A DNA stretch of 64,000 nt from positions 62,001 through 126,000 of the forward strand of contig NZ_BQXY01000010.1 in NCBI RefSeq assembly GCF_024341905.1. The letters run 5' to 3'. A program made the translations under genes and the position numbers. The stretch comes from Clostridium folliculivorans. GTDB lineage: Bacteria > Bacillota > Clostridia > Clostridiales > Clostridiaceae. The notes beneath the pieces are model-generated. The model searched no databases. It worked only from the letters and a program-made list of their open reading frames with translations, and was not told where the DNA came from. The number at the start of each line of letters is the position of its first letter. Position 1 is the first letter of the stretch. Shown here in pieces: positions 1 through 9,230 of the stretch.

Positions 1-303
1 TACTCTGAAATAATTGTGAAGACATGCAGTTCTTCTCGAAAATTGTTTTAAGATTGTATTGGGTTCGGAGAAGAAAATTTAAAAAATATAAAGTTAATAA
101 TAAGGTTGTCCATCTAGGTGTATAAATATTTAACAACATTTAATTAATAAATAATTGTATAAAGAAAAATATACTATAAGTATAGAGCTTGCGATAAATA
201 GATATGTAAGTTCTATTTATTTTGATTCATCAATTAATATATTAAAGTGTATTTACTACGGTATTTTTATGAATAAAACTTATTAGAATTTATATATAAA
301 TAT

Positions 304-431
304 AACTTTTTAAGAAGTTAAGAATTTAACTAGAGAAAAAGTTAACTTTTTAAAAAGGAAAAAATATAACTTTTTAAGAAGGTAAATTTATAAATAGAGA
401 AAAATTTAACTTTTTAAATAGTTACGCATAG
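304..431. repeat. Imperfect 64-bp tandem duplication
   Basis: The octamer-plus core AACTTTTTAA occurs at 304, 344, 368 and 408, so spacing runs 40, 24, 40. That means a 64-bp unit (304-367) is followed by a diverged copy (368-431). The unit is extremely AT-rich and no reading frame runs through it. It lies in an otherwise featureless 500-bp stretch at the window edge. Function is unknown. Confidence 0.6.
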
Positions 432-510
432 AATCAGGGGTTGAAGGCATTGTAAGTAAAGAAAAACCAATAAATCTATAAGTTAATTTAAAAGTACTCA
501 CACAGTTTAA

Positions 511-720
511 AATAAATTCTTAATTGCAAATGCAGAAGAAGCCGATTCAAGTACATACGTAGAAGTGCTTGTCAGTGATGTTAGAACAAATCCAGCTCTA
601 CAGAACGGAAACATTTCAAGAAAACTTGCTGTAGCTTCCGATGGAACTATTTGTGCGGTATATAGAAGCAACCAAGGGATTAGAGTAGCGAAGACACAGG
701 CAATGGTGCTAAGATATTAA
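511..720 (+). pseudogene. C-terminal remnant of an exported sialidase/BNR-like protein
   Basis: An open frame begins just after an in-frame stop at 508-510 and ends with TAA at 718-720, but has no start codon or ribosome-binding site. It reads as about 69 residues, including LAVASDGTICAVYRS and IRVAKTQ. That pattern, with Ser/Ala-Asp-Gly-Thr followed by AVYR, resembles BNR/sialidase-type beta-propeller blades. I infer it is the tail of a gene whose 5' part has been lost. The sequence from 1 to 510 shows no gene. The family assignment is weak. Confidence 0.35.
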
Positions 721-769
721 TAAATAAAGCAATAAATGTATATAATTCATATAGAAAGGATTGATGATT

Positions 770-1381
770 ATGAAACGTGTAACAAAAGTTGCGTGGTCCA
801 CAATAATAATAGTTATAATTGTGCTTATTGGGGTAGGGTTATTCCTTATAAAGCCTGAAAAAGAAGTGCAATATTTTGATGCAAGTAAGATAAATACTTC
901 AGATACTAACTTATTTACAAACAAGGATATAGACCTTAAGACCTTTACTTTAAATGTAAACATTGATGAAAATAAATTAAACAGCCTCATCGCAACAAAT
1001 AGTAATGTTGAAGATTTTAAAGCAGAAATAGTAGACGGAAAAATCATATTCTATAAGAAAGTACAGCTTATAGGTGCACTAAGTACTCAATATAAAATGG
1101 TGTTTGATTTAAAGACAGAAAATAACAATGTTGTTATGTTACTTGAAAATGCTTTTATAGGAAAAATTAAGATAGCAAATGCCACTGTAATGGAAGAACT
1201 GAAAAAAAATGAGAATCAATTCATGTCAGTGGATGAAGCTCAGAATAAGATAACAGTAAAACTTCAAAATGTTAAAATCTCAGATGCAAAGATTGAAAAT
1301 AATATAATAAAGATAAAAGTGGATTTTAGTCAATATCTGAAAAATGGGTTAGGATTTATAAAAGATCTGTTTAATAAATAG
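770..1381 (+). CDS. Membrane-anchored extracytoplasmic protein of unknown function
   Basis: 203 residues. In-frame starts exist at 761 (TTG), 764 and 770. The ribosome-binding site AGAAAGGA ends at 760, so only ATG 770 has normal spacing (9 nt). A short basic N-terminus is followed by a transmembrane helix (about residues 8-28). The rest should be outside the membrane and alternates beta-type and charged segments. The pattern of a short TM followed by NVNIDENKLN and a GKIKIANATVMEEL segment is vaguely like the DUF2140/YpmS family, but I do not recognise it firmly. A dyad at 1406-1449 may terminate it. It seems monocistronic. Confidence 0.7.
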   Translation: MKRVTKVAWSTIIIVIIVLIGVGLFLIKPEKEVQYFDASKINTSDTNLFTNKDIDLKTFTLNVNIDENKLNSLIATNSNVEDFKAEIVDGKIIFYKKVQLIGALSTQYKMVFDLKTENNNVVMLLENAFIGKIKIANATVMEELKKNENQFMSVDEAQNKITVKLQNVKISDAKIENNIIKIKVDFSQYLKNGLGFIKDLFNK

Positions 1382-1405
1382 AAAATATTAAAGTTACGTA
1401 GCAAA

Positions 1406-1449
1406 TTAAATGGTTGTACATCTATAGTATCTCCAGTATAACCATTTAA
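1406..1449 (+). terminator. Possible intrinsic terminator
   Basis: TTAAATGGTT (1406-1415) and AACCATTTAA (1440-1449) form a perfect 10-bp stem with a 24-nt loop, 25 bases after the stop at 1381, followed by a short T-run. The long loop and AT-rich stem make it a weak terminator. Confidence 0.35.
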
Positions 1450-1679
1450 TTTTAAAAGTATTCTCAAACATATACTATTTTAAATCATGATTACATATAT
1501 ACAGAAACTATGTTAATGAAAATTAGTTGTGATAACATAAATTTATATGAAATTATAAAAAACTAAGTTATAATTTAACATATTAAGAGTATAATTAGAA
1601 AACTTTCAAATTATTAACATTATTTTAGGATTTCTAGTGATTTTTTGTTAAAAAGTATTATAATTATAAATATATAAGG

Positions 1680-1714
1680 TTTCAACTTTAACTATTAGTT
1701 TATACATGTTGAAA
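1680..1714. promoter_or_regulatory. Nested palindromes upstream of the HTH-TPR regulator
   Basis: TTTCAAC (1680-1686) pairs with GTTGAAA (1708-1714), and between them AACTATTAGTT (1690-1700) is a perfect 11-bp palindrome. They sit about 90-120 bp before the regulator start. This is where an autoregulatory operator would be expected. The remainder of 1450-1800 is AT-rich and shows no gene. Confidence 0.35.
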
Positions 1715-1800
1715 AGTATAAGTATGTGATTTTCGAACAAGTCTAAAATAAGTTTCAGTAGAGAAACCATTTTGTAATTTAAGCGATAAAAGGGGCAGGG

Positions 1801-3096
1801 GTGATTGGTTTGGATTTTTATAGTCCTAGTGAAAAAATAAGACTTATGAGAAAAAGATTTAGAATTAATCAAGCTGAAATTGAAGGAGTCAATATGACAA
1901 GAGCCTTCATAAGCATGATGGAGAGCGGAAAAAGAAATGTAAGTAAAGCAAGTTCCAAAGCTTTAGCTGAAAAGTTTAATGAAATAGGAAAAAGAATTTC
2001 TGTTAATCTAGATTTAGATGATGAGTACTTTTCAAGGCAACCAGATGAAGATGCTAAGTTTTATTGTGAAGAAGAGTTACACAAAGACAATAACCATAAA
2101 AAGCTTGAAGAGCTTGCATCTATAGCTAAGGAATTCAAATTAGATGATTTATTGGCTAGGATATATAAAATAGATGGTGATAAGTATATTGAGGAAAAGG
2201 AATATACAAAAGCATTCATGAGTTTAAGTAATGCACTTGGTAAATATAAAGAACTTAAGGATGATAAGTCTCAAGTCGTTATCTACAATAGCATAGGGTC
2301 TTGTAAGGCTAAGATAAATGAATATGAGGAAGCAATATTTTATTATAAGCAGGCTATAAGCTATGCTTTACAAGAAAAGGATGATATAACCTTTTTAAAG
2401 GCTATGAATAATTTATCATTATCGTATTATCACACTAAGCAGTATGATAAGTGTATAAAAACTATAGATGACAATATACTTTCTAACTCAAAATATACTG
2501 AATTAAACAGAGGAATTATTATACAAGCAAGAGTTACTAAAGCTGTTAGCCTTTATGATTTAGGAAAAAAAGAAGAGGCTGTTAAAGAATATTTTGATAT
2601 TAGTGAAGAAATCAAAGATGAAGATGAAGTTTTGTTAGCTGTTCTATATAATAATATAAGTAGATATTATCTTGAAATTAATGATTTTCAGCAAGGATTG
2701 AAATATGTTACAGAAGCTCAAAGGCTAAAAAGCAAGGTAAGTAAACAGACACTGCCTAATACCATAAATACTAAAGGACAAGTGTTTTTTAAACAAGGTT
2801 TTTATGATGAAAGCATAATGCTTTTTGAATTAGCTATAGATATTGCAGAGGAATATAAACAGTTTGATATGCTTTTAGATAATTACAAAGATCTAGTGAA
2901 GGTTTATGAATCGAGAAATGAGCTAGATAAGATAAAAAGTGCTATGGAGAACTTTTTAAATACTTTAGAACAACATGATATTGAAATGGGCAAAAGTTAT
3001 GCTCTATATAAGCTAGCAGAAGTATCAGCTAAACAAGGAGATAGTAGCAAGTCCATTGAGTTCTTAAATAAGTTGGAACCATTCCTTGAAAAATAA
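1801..3096 (+). CDS. RRNPP-type HTH-TPR transcriptional regulator
   Basis: 431 residues. Residues about 7-62 form a Cro/C1 (XRE) helix-turn-helix: SEKIRLMRKRF, then INQAEIEG and ISMMESGKRNVS. The remaining 350 residues are alpha-helical tetratricopeptide repeats (for example YTKAFMSLSNALGKYKEL and YEEAIFYYKQAISYA). This HTH-plus-TPR build is that of RRNPP regulators (Rap, NprR, PlcR, PrgX and the clostridial Qss family), which bind secreted and reimported peptides. GTG 1801 follows AAAAGGGG at 6 nt; TTG 1810 is an alternative. A short exported-peptide gene follows 82 bp downstream on the same strand, the usual receptor-peptide arrangement. I infer a cell-density sensor; its targets cannot be read here. 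Confidence 0.85.
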   Translation: MIGLDFYSPSEKIRLMRKRFRINQAEIEGVNMTRAFISMMESGKRNVSKASSKALAEKFNEIGKRISVNLDLDDEYFSRQPDEDAKFYCEEELHKDNNHKKLEELASIAKEFKLDDLLARIYKIDGDKYIEEKEYTKAFMSLSNALGKYKELKDDKSQVVIYNSIGSCKAKINEYEEAIFYYKQAISYALQEKDDITFLKAMNNLSLSYYHTKQYDKCIKTIDDNILSNSKYTELNRGIIIQARVTKAVSLYDLGKKEEAVKEYFDISEEIKDEDEVLLAVLYNNISRYYLEINDFQQGLKYVTEAQRLKSKVSKQTLPNTINTKGQVFFKQGFYDESIMLFELAIDIAEEYKQFDMLLDNYKDLVKVYESRNELDKIKSAMENFLNTLEQHDIEMGKSYALYKLAEVSAKQGDSSKSIEFLNKLEPFLEK

Positions 3097-3128
3097 TTTA
3101 TTTTTTTAATCTCAAATAATGTATTATA

Positions 3129-3151
3129 AACCATAATATGGTATAATGGTT
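3129..3151 (+). promoter_or_regulatory. Peptide-gene promoter overlapped by dyad operator
   Basis: A perfect -10 box TATAAT (3142-3147) lies 32 bp before the peptide start. ACCATAATATGGT (3130-3142) is a perfect 13-bp dyad abutting it, and AACCAT (3129-3134) with ATGGTT (3146-3151) makes a second dyad that spans the -10 box. No good -35 hexamer is present at 17 bp, consistent with an activator-dependent or repressed promoter. I infer that the upstream regulator binds here. Confidence 0.5.
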
Positions 3152-3178
3152 ACATATATATTTAAGGGGTGATTGGGA

Positions 3179-3322
3179 ATGAGAAATAAAATTGCAAAGG
3201 TTGTTTTAAGTGTATTGTTGGTAGCAGTAGTTGCAGTACCTGTTTTAGGTAATGCTTCTCCAAAATTACATGGAGGCATCGTTACTATACAAAGTGGGGA
3301 AGTTCCAGAAGTATCATTTTAA
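3179..3322 (+). CDS. Small exported peptide precursor (candidate RRNPP signal)
   Basis: 47 residues, starting at ATG 3179 with AAGGGGTG 7 nt upstream. Basic start MRNKIAK, a hydrophobic core VVLSVLLVAVVAVPVLG, then a 20-odd residue polar tail rich in Gly, Val, Glu and Pro ending EVPEVSF. This is a signal-peptide-driven pro-peptide of the kind encoded next to RRNPP receptors. Neighbours: the HTH-TPR regulator upstream and a strong terminator immediately downstream, so it has its own short transcript. The mature peptide would come from the C-terminal tail. Alternative: an unrelated small secreted protein. Confidence 0.7.
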   Translation: MRNKIAKVVLSVLLVAVVAVPVLGNASPKLHGGIVTIQSGEVPEVSF

Positions 3323-3334
3323 ACTTAATTGATC

Positions 3335-3375
3335 AAAAAGCTAGAGAGAGTTATTATGCTCTTTCTAGCTTTTTC
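3335..3375 (+). terminator. Rho-independent terminator of the peptide gene
   Basis: AAAAGCTAGAGAGAG (3335-3349) pairs with CTCTTTCTAGCTTTTT with a short loop, followed by TTTTTCTTTTT. It lies 12 bp after the peptide stop. The A-run on the left arm lets it also serve the convergent L,D-transpeptidase gene. Confidence 0.8.
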
Positions 3376-3392
3376 TTTTTAATAGATATATA

Positions 3393-4604
3393 TTAATAGT
3401 AATATTTGCTTAAATCACTGCTTGGAATTATTAATATCTTAGGATTTTGGCCTGGGTATACCCAAGTTATCAACTCTCTCATCTGTGTCTCTGGCATGGA
3501 GACACAACCTGCAGTTCCACCACTGCCATTTATGTGAACAAATATTGCTCCACCTTTGTTGGCTGTTTGATTAACATTGTAATCTGTAACAAGTGCATAT
3601 TTATATTGGGTAGGATAACTTGCAAGATGCTCAAAATCACCACCAGGATTGTTGTGTATAAGTCTATTATAAGTAGAACTTCCACTATTAAGATCCCAGT
3701 ACATATCATCAGTAACTTTAGCGTAACTATATTTAGTTCCAGGATTATCTGATATCCCGAAGGCACTTAATATACCAAGTACCCCTGCAGGAGTTTTGTT
3801 TGTAGATTGCATTCTGTTAGAGATATAAGCTAAACCACTTGTACCTACTCTTCCGTTAGTTTCAGTTTTTAAATTCCAGTCTTCACCATTCTTTTGATAG
3901 AACTTTATATTAGCATAGCTAGAGCTCATGCTGCTGGTTGTAACTAATATAACTTGGCTACTATTTGACAACTGAGGAGATTTAAAACCTTTTTTTACCT
4001 CAGGTGCTGGAGCAGCGGGCTGAGTATTAGTTGCAGATTTAGTTGACGAATTACTAGTAGATGCTGCTTTGGCAGCTTCTGCACTTTTTTGTGCTGCAGC
4101 TGCAGATTCTTGCTGTTTCTTTGCTGCATCATCATCGGCCTTCTTATCATCAGCAGTATACTCACTAAGGTATTTAGAATTTATCCAACCCTCTTTAGAA
4201 TCATATTTAACCTTATACCAATCTTCCTGCTTACCTAAAACATCAACAATAGTTCGTATTGCTAATTTACTTAATATATTAGCAGTTTCAGCAGGAGATT
4301 CCCTAAAGTTAACCACCTCTGTAGTTTTGCCTGTAAACTTCTGTTCAACAAATTGAGGTTCTGACTTTGCAACAGCTGTTTCGGCTTGAGTTTTTTCTTT
4401 ATTTGAATCAGCTTCAGTAGTCTTTGTAGTTACTTCTTCTTTTTTTGTATCAGTTAACACAGCTTTATTAGCTTCAGCTTTATCGTTTTTATCCTTAGTA
4501 TATATTAACACTCCAACTACAGCTGCGCATAAGATAACACCAGAAGCTGCAAGTATTATAAATTTTTTTCTATTGTTACTAATAAGTTTTAAAAGCTTAT
4601 TCAT
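3393..4604 (-). CDS. Membrane-anchored SH3b/L,D-transpeptidase
   Basis: 403 residues from ATG 4604, which has AAGGGG 7 nt upstream; a longer frame to 4652 lacks a ribosome site. One N-terminal TM helix (residues about 15-35), a charged spacer, a bacterial SH3 domain (about 90-150, with NFRESP and GWINSKYL), an Ala/Ser/Lys-rich linker, then a YkuD-type catalytic domain over the last 180 residues. The motif HINGSGGTAGCVSMP carries the nucleophile Cys367. These enzymes make 3-3 peptidoglycan cross-links or attach proteins, outside the membrane; SH3b binds the wall. It is convergent with the peptide gene and divergent from the LPXTG gene. Confidence 0.88.
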   Translation of the reverse strand: MNKLLKLISNNRKKFIILAASGVILCAAVVGVLIYTKDKNDKAEANKAVLTDTKKEEVTTKTTEADSNKEKTQAETAVAKSEPQFVEQKFTGKTTEVVNFRESPAETANILSKLAIRTIVDVLGKQEDWYKVKYDSKEGWINSKYLSEYTADDKKADDDAAKKQQESAAAAQKSAEAAKAASTSNSSTKSATNTQPAAPAPEVKKGFKSPQLSNSSQVILVTTSSMSSSYANIKFYQKNGEDWNLKTETNGRVGTSGLAYISNRMQSTNKTPAGVLGILSAFGISDNPGTKYSYAKVTDDMYWDLNSGSSTYNRLIHNNPGGDFEHLASYPTQYKYALVTDYNVNQTANKGGAIFVHINGSGGTAGCVSMPETQMRELITWVYPGQNPKILIIPSSDLSKYYY

Positions 4605-4794
4605 ATAAAAACCCCTTGCTATGAAATTATAGTGCTGTAAATAGTTTATCAAAAAAGTAAAAATATTAAAATAGGATATTACATGTAGGAAAAATTTACT
4701 TATTAATTATTCAAGAAAATTACAATTTAGTATATTGTCGCAATTATGAATATATTATACTATGGACTTAAGTGTTTTATTAGGGGGAAGAGGT

Positions 4795-6807
4795 ATGAAT
4801 AAAGTAAAAAAAATTATGAGCTTAGCAGTAGTATGTATTTCGATGTTAACGTTTTCTCAAACAGGGGTTCTTAACAAGAGAGTTAGTGCAGAAGAAAATA
4901 TACCTAAATATTTAAATTATGATGAAGGAGAAATGTATTATAACTATCTTTATAAAGATAAATTAGCAACGCAAATAACGCAAACTTTTAATGATAATAC
5001 GAGTAAATCAGAAGTGTGTTATTTTGATAATGGAGTGAAGAAAAACTTAGACGGAAATATTGGGATTAGAATGAACTATAAGGAGTTTGAATACTCCACC
5101 AACGAAGGAAACGAAAAAAATGAATATTATACATTTGATATGGAGCAAGGAAAAGTTTCAGGGATAGATAAAACTTTTGAAAAAGAAAAAATTATAAGTG
5201 AGAAGTATGGTAATAAATATAAGATAGGTATTTCAAGTTATGCTGCTAGTAAGAATTATGGAGGATGGGGATACTACTCAACCATAGGTTCAGAAGACTA
5301 TAAAAAAGGCATAATTACACCAGATGATAAAGTTGTTGAGTATGAAGATGGTACTCAATGGTATAATGATACAGTTGATGGTGATAATTATTATGTGCTG
5401 TTATTTAAAGTGACTGATCCAACAAATTCAGATGTTTATTTGGAAAAGATAAATAAGGACGGAAGTGTTGAAAAGTACGAACTTGATGACCAAACTAAAG
5501 AAAATTATAATGTAGTAAATGTATTAGTTTCTAATAATAAAATATACTTGCATTTATGCAATAAGAAAGATCAATCTGATAATTTTTATTATAAAATGAA
5601 TGTAAGTGGAAATATGCTTACTAAAGGTGAAAAGCTATTTGACATATTAGATGATAAGTTTACTCAGGATTATTATAACAACTTTTGGAGAGTAGAAGGT
5701 GGATTTGTATATAAGTTTGAAAGTAATCAATGGGTGAAAAAATATCAGGTAGATTCTAATATGAATAATATTTATGTGTATGATGACAATAATCTTTTAG
5801 CAACAGGTATGATTAAAGGTAAAGACGCAAGTGGTAGTGATAATAAATATATATATGAAATTATAAATAATAAAACAAATCCTTATGTAATTAACATACC
5901 AACTGAACCGGAAGAGTCAACTACTCCAAGTACACCATCAGTTCCAACTACAGGAAGTGGACAAGATAATGGTGGTACAACTAATAATGGGAATACAGGC
6001 GCTAACTCAAATAATTCTTCTAATGGAAGTACAAATGGTAACACAAGTGGATCAAACGACCAAAATACATCAATACAACCTAATGGTTCAACTACTACAA
6101 CAACAGAAAAAGTAGTTGTAAGTCCAGTTAAAGATGGGGTTTTACCAATATCAGTAAATAAGTTAGATAAAAATGCTACTAATTTAGTTGAAGCAGTAAG
6201 TACATCTAATGCCAATAAGATAGAGGTCACAATAGCAGATACAAAAGCTATAAAAGAAGGAACGGGCTCACTTCAAGTTAAAGTGGGACAAGACTCGTTT
6301 ATAAGCTTACCATTTTCAGTGGTAGATAAAGCATTACTTACTGATACCGCTAAGTTAGTTTTAAGAACTTCGGCTGAAAGTAACACAGATTTAGTTAAGG
6401 GATTAAAAGCTGTGAAGAAGCTATATAGTTTTGATCTTACAGTAGTTGATGGAGATAAAAAGACATCAGTTCACAAATTTGCTAATGGAGCTGCAGAGAT
6501 AACTTTAATTTTAAGTGATGAAGATCTAAAAGGTTTAGATAAGAATAATTTAGCGGTATTCTATTACAACGAAGATACAAAGAAGTTTGAGCTTATGGAA
6601 ACTAAGGTGGAAGTAAATAAAATAACTTTCAAGACACCTCATTTCAGTAAGTTTATAATAGCAGAAAAATCAACAAATACAACTGAAGTACTACCTAAGA
6701 CAGGATCAAGTTTCGGATCAACTAAAATTGTAACGATAGGTTGCATGCTTATGTTTTTAGGTGTTGTATTTTTAAAACGCACAAAAATTATTAAAGTTAA
6801 TAGATGA
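4795..6807 (+). CDS. LPXTG cell-wall-anchored surface protein
   Basis: 670 residues from ATG 4795, preceded by AGGGGGAAGAGG. A signal peptide (residues 1 to about 31, cut after VSA) precedes a beta-rich region of about 340 residues full of Tyr, Asp and Asn with no family I recognise. A low-complexity Asn/Ser/Thr/Gly linker runs from about 370 to 445, then a compact domain (about 445-630), and LPKTG at 633-637 with a TM helix and basic tail. Sortase would join it to peptidoglycan. A hairpin terminator follows at 6847. The long disordered linker suggests a stalk projecting the N-terminal domain through the wall. Confidence 0.85.
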   Translation: MNKVKKIMSLAVVCISMLTFSQTGVLNKRVSAEENIPKYLNYDEGEMYYNYLYKDKLATQITQTFNDNTSKSEVCYFDNGVKKNLDGNIGIRMNYKEFEYSTNEGNEKNEYYTFDMEQGKVSGIDKTFEKEKIISEKYGNKYKIGISSYAASKNYGGWGYYSTIGSEDYKKGIITPDDKVVEYEDGTQWYNDTVDGDNYYVLLFKVTDPTNSDVYLEKINKDGSVEKYELDDQTKENYNVVNVLVSNNKIYLHLCNKKDQSDNFYYKMNVSGNMLTKGEKLFDILDDKFTQDYYNNFWRVEGGFVYKFESNQWVKKYQVDSNMNNIYVYDDNNLLATGMIKGKDASGSDNKYIYEIINNKTNPYVINIPTEPEESTTPSTPSVPTTGSGQDNGGTTNNGNTGANSNNSSNGSTNGNTSGSNDQNTSIQPNGSTTTTTEKVVVSPVKDGVLPISVNKLDKNATNLVEAVSTSNANKIEVTIADTKAIKEGTGSLQVKVGQDSFISLPFSVVDKALLTDTAKLVLRTSAESNTDLVKGLKAVKKLYSFDLTVVDGDKKTSVHKFANGAAEITLILSDEDLKGLDKNNLAVFYYNEDTKKFELMETKVEVNKITFKTPHFSKFIIAEKSTNTTEVLPKTGSSFGSTKIVTIGCMLMFLGVVFLKRTKIIKVNR

Positions 6808-6846
6808 TATTAACGTTGTTAAATAGATAGAAATTACTTATAATGG

Positions 6847-6873
6847 AAGAGGTGGCTAGGCCATCTCTTTTAT
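6847..6873 (+). terminator. Rho-independent terminator
   Basis: AAGAGGTGGC (6847-6856) and GCCATCTCTT (6860-6869) form a stem with one G-U pair and a 3-nt loop, followed by TTTATTTTC. It is 40 bp after the LPXTG gene. Confidence 0.8.
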
Positions 6874-6980
6874 TTTCTATTATGAGAAGTTTTCTGCTGA
6901 AAAATATATTTGAATGCCTGAAATTTTATCAATAAAATATGTTGATTTGATACTATATTTTAACTGAAGGAGGAGATAGT

Positions 6981-8792
6981 TTGATTAAAGACGTAATTAT
7001 TTTTGTTTTACCATTTTTGATTCCCTACACTGTAATTGGATTTGAAGCTGGTAATATACTTTTACCTTTAGTGGCAATCTTATATATTGCGATATATGTA
7101 AAAAAAGTTGCTTTAAATAGAAATATAATAATTGCATTAGTTATCCTATTTCTTTTGGCAGTAATATCTTTAGTAAGTAATTTTAACTTTTTAGCCTTAG
7201 GAGGAGTAAACCTATATTTATCTCCTATACTTTATTATGTGATCTACTGCTCTCTGAAGGAAGATAAGAGGAAAGATGACATAATGAAATATACAGTGTA
7301 TATAATGGCTGTAGTTTCTTTTGCGTCAGTTATTTATCAAGGAATATATTTAAATCTAAGAGTTTTTGGCTTGTTTGGTTATGCTAATACTTTTGCATTA
7401 TCGCTTTTGATTCTTATACATATAAACAATGTAAGAAAAGAAGATTATTATAGCACGACAATAGATATTATATTTATAACCTCAATGTTTTTTACTGGCT
7501 CAAGGAATACTTTTTTATGGTTAGCTATATATAGTGTAGTTATTGCAGTAAGTAAAAGACAAATTAAGCCTATTGCTAATATTTTAATGGGACTTATGGT
7601 ATATATTTTGATATCAACTATTTCGATAGCAGGATTATTACTTGCACCAATACTTATATACATATACGAATACATAGCTAAAGGAACTAGTAAAGGCTAC
7701 AATAAGAGAAAAATAATTTTTACTTTAGTCATAATAGTTGCTGCATTTATAGTTATCTTAGTTACAGGTAGCAGTAATAGTATTGAAAGAATAAGAGATA
7801 TATCTTTTATAAATGGATCAATTCAGGAAGGACTAATAATCTTTGGCGATACTATTAAAGCCGTTGAAAAAGTGCCTTTTGGACATGGAATTAATACCTT
7901 TGGTAAACTGCAATATTATTTCCAGAGTGCCTATTATAGTATAAAGTATGTACATAATTCAGTGATACAAATAGCTTTTGATATAGGAGTATTCGCAGTT
8001 GTTCCGTTTTTATATTTGATATTCTATGTTGTAATTAAAATATGCCAGAATTTTAATGATAAAAACAAAGTTATAAATGTTTTAAATTTAAGTATTTTAC
8101 TTATAATATTTTTTCACAGCTTATTAGATTTTGATTTTTCATTTTCAAGTATATTTGCGCTTTATATGCTGCCATTTTCAGTTTTACTAGATATCAATAA
8201 AGAGTTCTATTTAAGAAAAAGAAGCATTGTTTCAGCAATCTATGGAATGTTTATATTCTTATCAGTACTTCTCTATAATGAAGGCTCATTAAAACTAGGG
8301 AAGTATATGATAAATAGCAGTAATTATGAAACTGGTAGAAGTATTATTTCAACTGTGCTACTTCGAGATAGTAGATATTATCAGCTTGTGAGTGATAGCT
8401 ATAGAGAACAGTACTCTGAAATTCATGACCCTGATATGCTAAAAGAAATGGAAGATAATTTAGGAGCAGCAATTAGGTATGACGGGGAAGATCTAAATCT
8501 TAAATGGAATATGGCGTATGTTAAAGGTAAGCATGGAAAGTATGAGGATGCTATTAGTATTTGGAATAATATAATCTCAGTAGAGAAGTATAACCCAAAG
8601 GTTTATCAAACCTATTATAATTATCTAACGGATTTAGAGGAAAATAGCAGCAAGAGCTTTACTAAGCAGATTGAAAGAATTAAACAAAAGCATGATGAAG
8701 CATATTTAAGCCTAAATCCAAGAAGTAAATATATAAAACATCAATTAAAGCAGAGTTTTAATGAAACTTTGGAGATGGATGTAAAAGATTAA
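6981..8792 (+). CDS. O-antigen ligase/polymerase-like membrane protein with TPR tail
   Basis: 603 residues, TTG start at 6981 with AAGGAGGAGA upstream. About ten hydrophobic segments in the first 430 residues, with a large loop containing FGHGINTFG and a Tyr-rich stretch, match the Wzy_C/WaaL-type (PF04932) layout. The last 150 residues are hydrophilic and helical (LKWNMAYVKGKHGKYEDAIS), like TPR tails of such proteins. Likely role: glycan polymerisation or transfer outside the membrane. It is bracketed by terminators at 6847 and 8801, so it is transcribed alone, outside the capsule operon downstream. The substrate is unknown. Confidence 0.75.
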   Translation: MIKDVIIFVLPFLIPYTVIGFEAGNILLPLVAILYIAIYVKKVALNRNIIIALVILFLLAVISLVSNFNFLALGGVNLYLSPILYYVIYCSLKEDKRKDDIMKYTVYIMAVVSFASVIYQGIYLNLRVFGLFGYANTFALSLLILIHINNVRKEDYYSTTIDIIFITSMFFTGSRNTFLWLAIYSVVIAVSKRQIKPIANILMGLMVYILISTISIAGLLLAPILIYIYEYIAKGTSKGYNKRKIIFTLVIIVAAFIVILVTGSSNSIERIRDISFINGSIQEGLIIFGDTIKAVEKVPFGHGINTFGKLQYYFQSAYYSIKYVHNSVIQIAFDIGVFAVVPFLYLIFYVVIKICQNFNDKNKVINVLNLSILLIIFFHSLLDFDFSFSSIFALYMLPFSVLLDINKEFYLRKRSIVSAIYGMFIFLSVLLYNEGSLKLGKYMINSSNYETGRSIISTVLLRDSRYYQLVSDSYREQYSEIHDPDMLKEMEDNLGAAIRYDGEDLNLKWNMAYVKGKHGKYEDAISIWNNIISVEKYNPKVYQTYYNYLTDLEENSSKSFTKQIERIKQKHDEAYLSLNPRSKYIKHQLKQSFNETLEMDVKD

Positions 8793-8800
8793 AATCATAG

Positions 8801-8848
8801 GTGTAGTCCCATATTAAGACAGATTATAATATGAGACTACACTTTTTT
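8801..8848 (+). terminator. Rho-independent terminator
   Basis: GTGTAGTC (8801-8808) with GACTACAC (8835-8842), extended by ATATTA/TAATAT, then six T. It ends the ligase-like gene 8 bp after its stop. The following 380 bp (8849-9230) contain no gene. Confidence 0.85.
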
Positions 8849-9103
8849 ACTGTATATTATGTGAAAATGTGTGATTGATGTATTTGGAAGTCAAGTGAGT
8901 TATACGATATAAAAATAGAGGAAATCAGAGATAATGGGAGTAAATGTCTGTATAATTTGGTTTAATAATGCTAAAATGTGTTATAGGAAGATATGAAATG
9001 TAAAAATATGTACAAAGTTACGAAAATAAAACAATAAATTGTAAGATGTCACAATGACTTCGACAAAAAAGATGTTGGTAATAATTAGTGTGTATTTGCT
9101 TAT

Positions 9104-9156
9104 ATGCATTATTATGGTTTTACATGCATTAATTTAAGTGTGGAAGGTATGCATTA
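9104..9156. promoter_or_regulatory. Three ATGCATTA direct repeats upstream of the capsule promoter
   Basis: ATGCATTA occurs at 9104-9111, 9124-9131 and 9149-9156, spaced 20 and 25 bp, about two helical turns, and lies 75-130 bp before the candidate -35 box. This fits an activator or repressor site cluster. No known regulator motif is recognised. Confidence 0.4.
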
Positions 9157-9230
9157 GTATGTGTTATAATTCAATTAAAGAAAAAATCATAATAAATGAA
9201 AAAAAAGGGAAAAAAGCTTGCACACTATAA

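Noticed and set aside
4735..4761. Sigma-A promoter TTGTCG/TATACT before the LPXTG gene
   Set aside because: The spacer is only 15 bp and the -35 box is poor, so it was not listed as a feature.
5883..6230. Antisense open frame over the LPXTG gene
   Set aside because: It arises from the Ser/Thr/Asn-rich linker on the other strand, has no ribosome site and no recognisable protein pattern.
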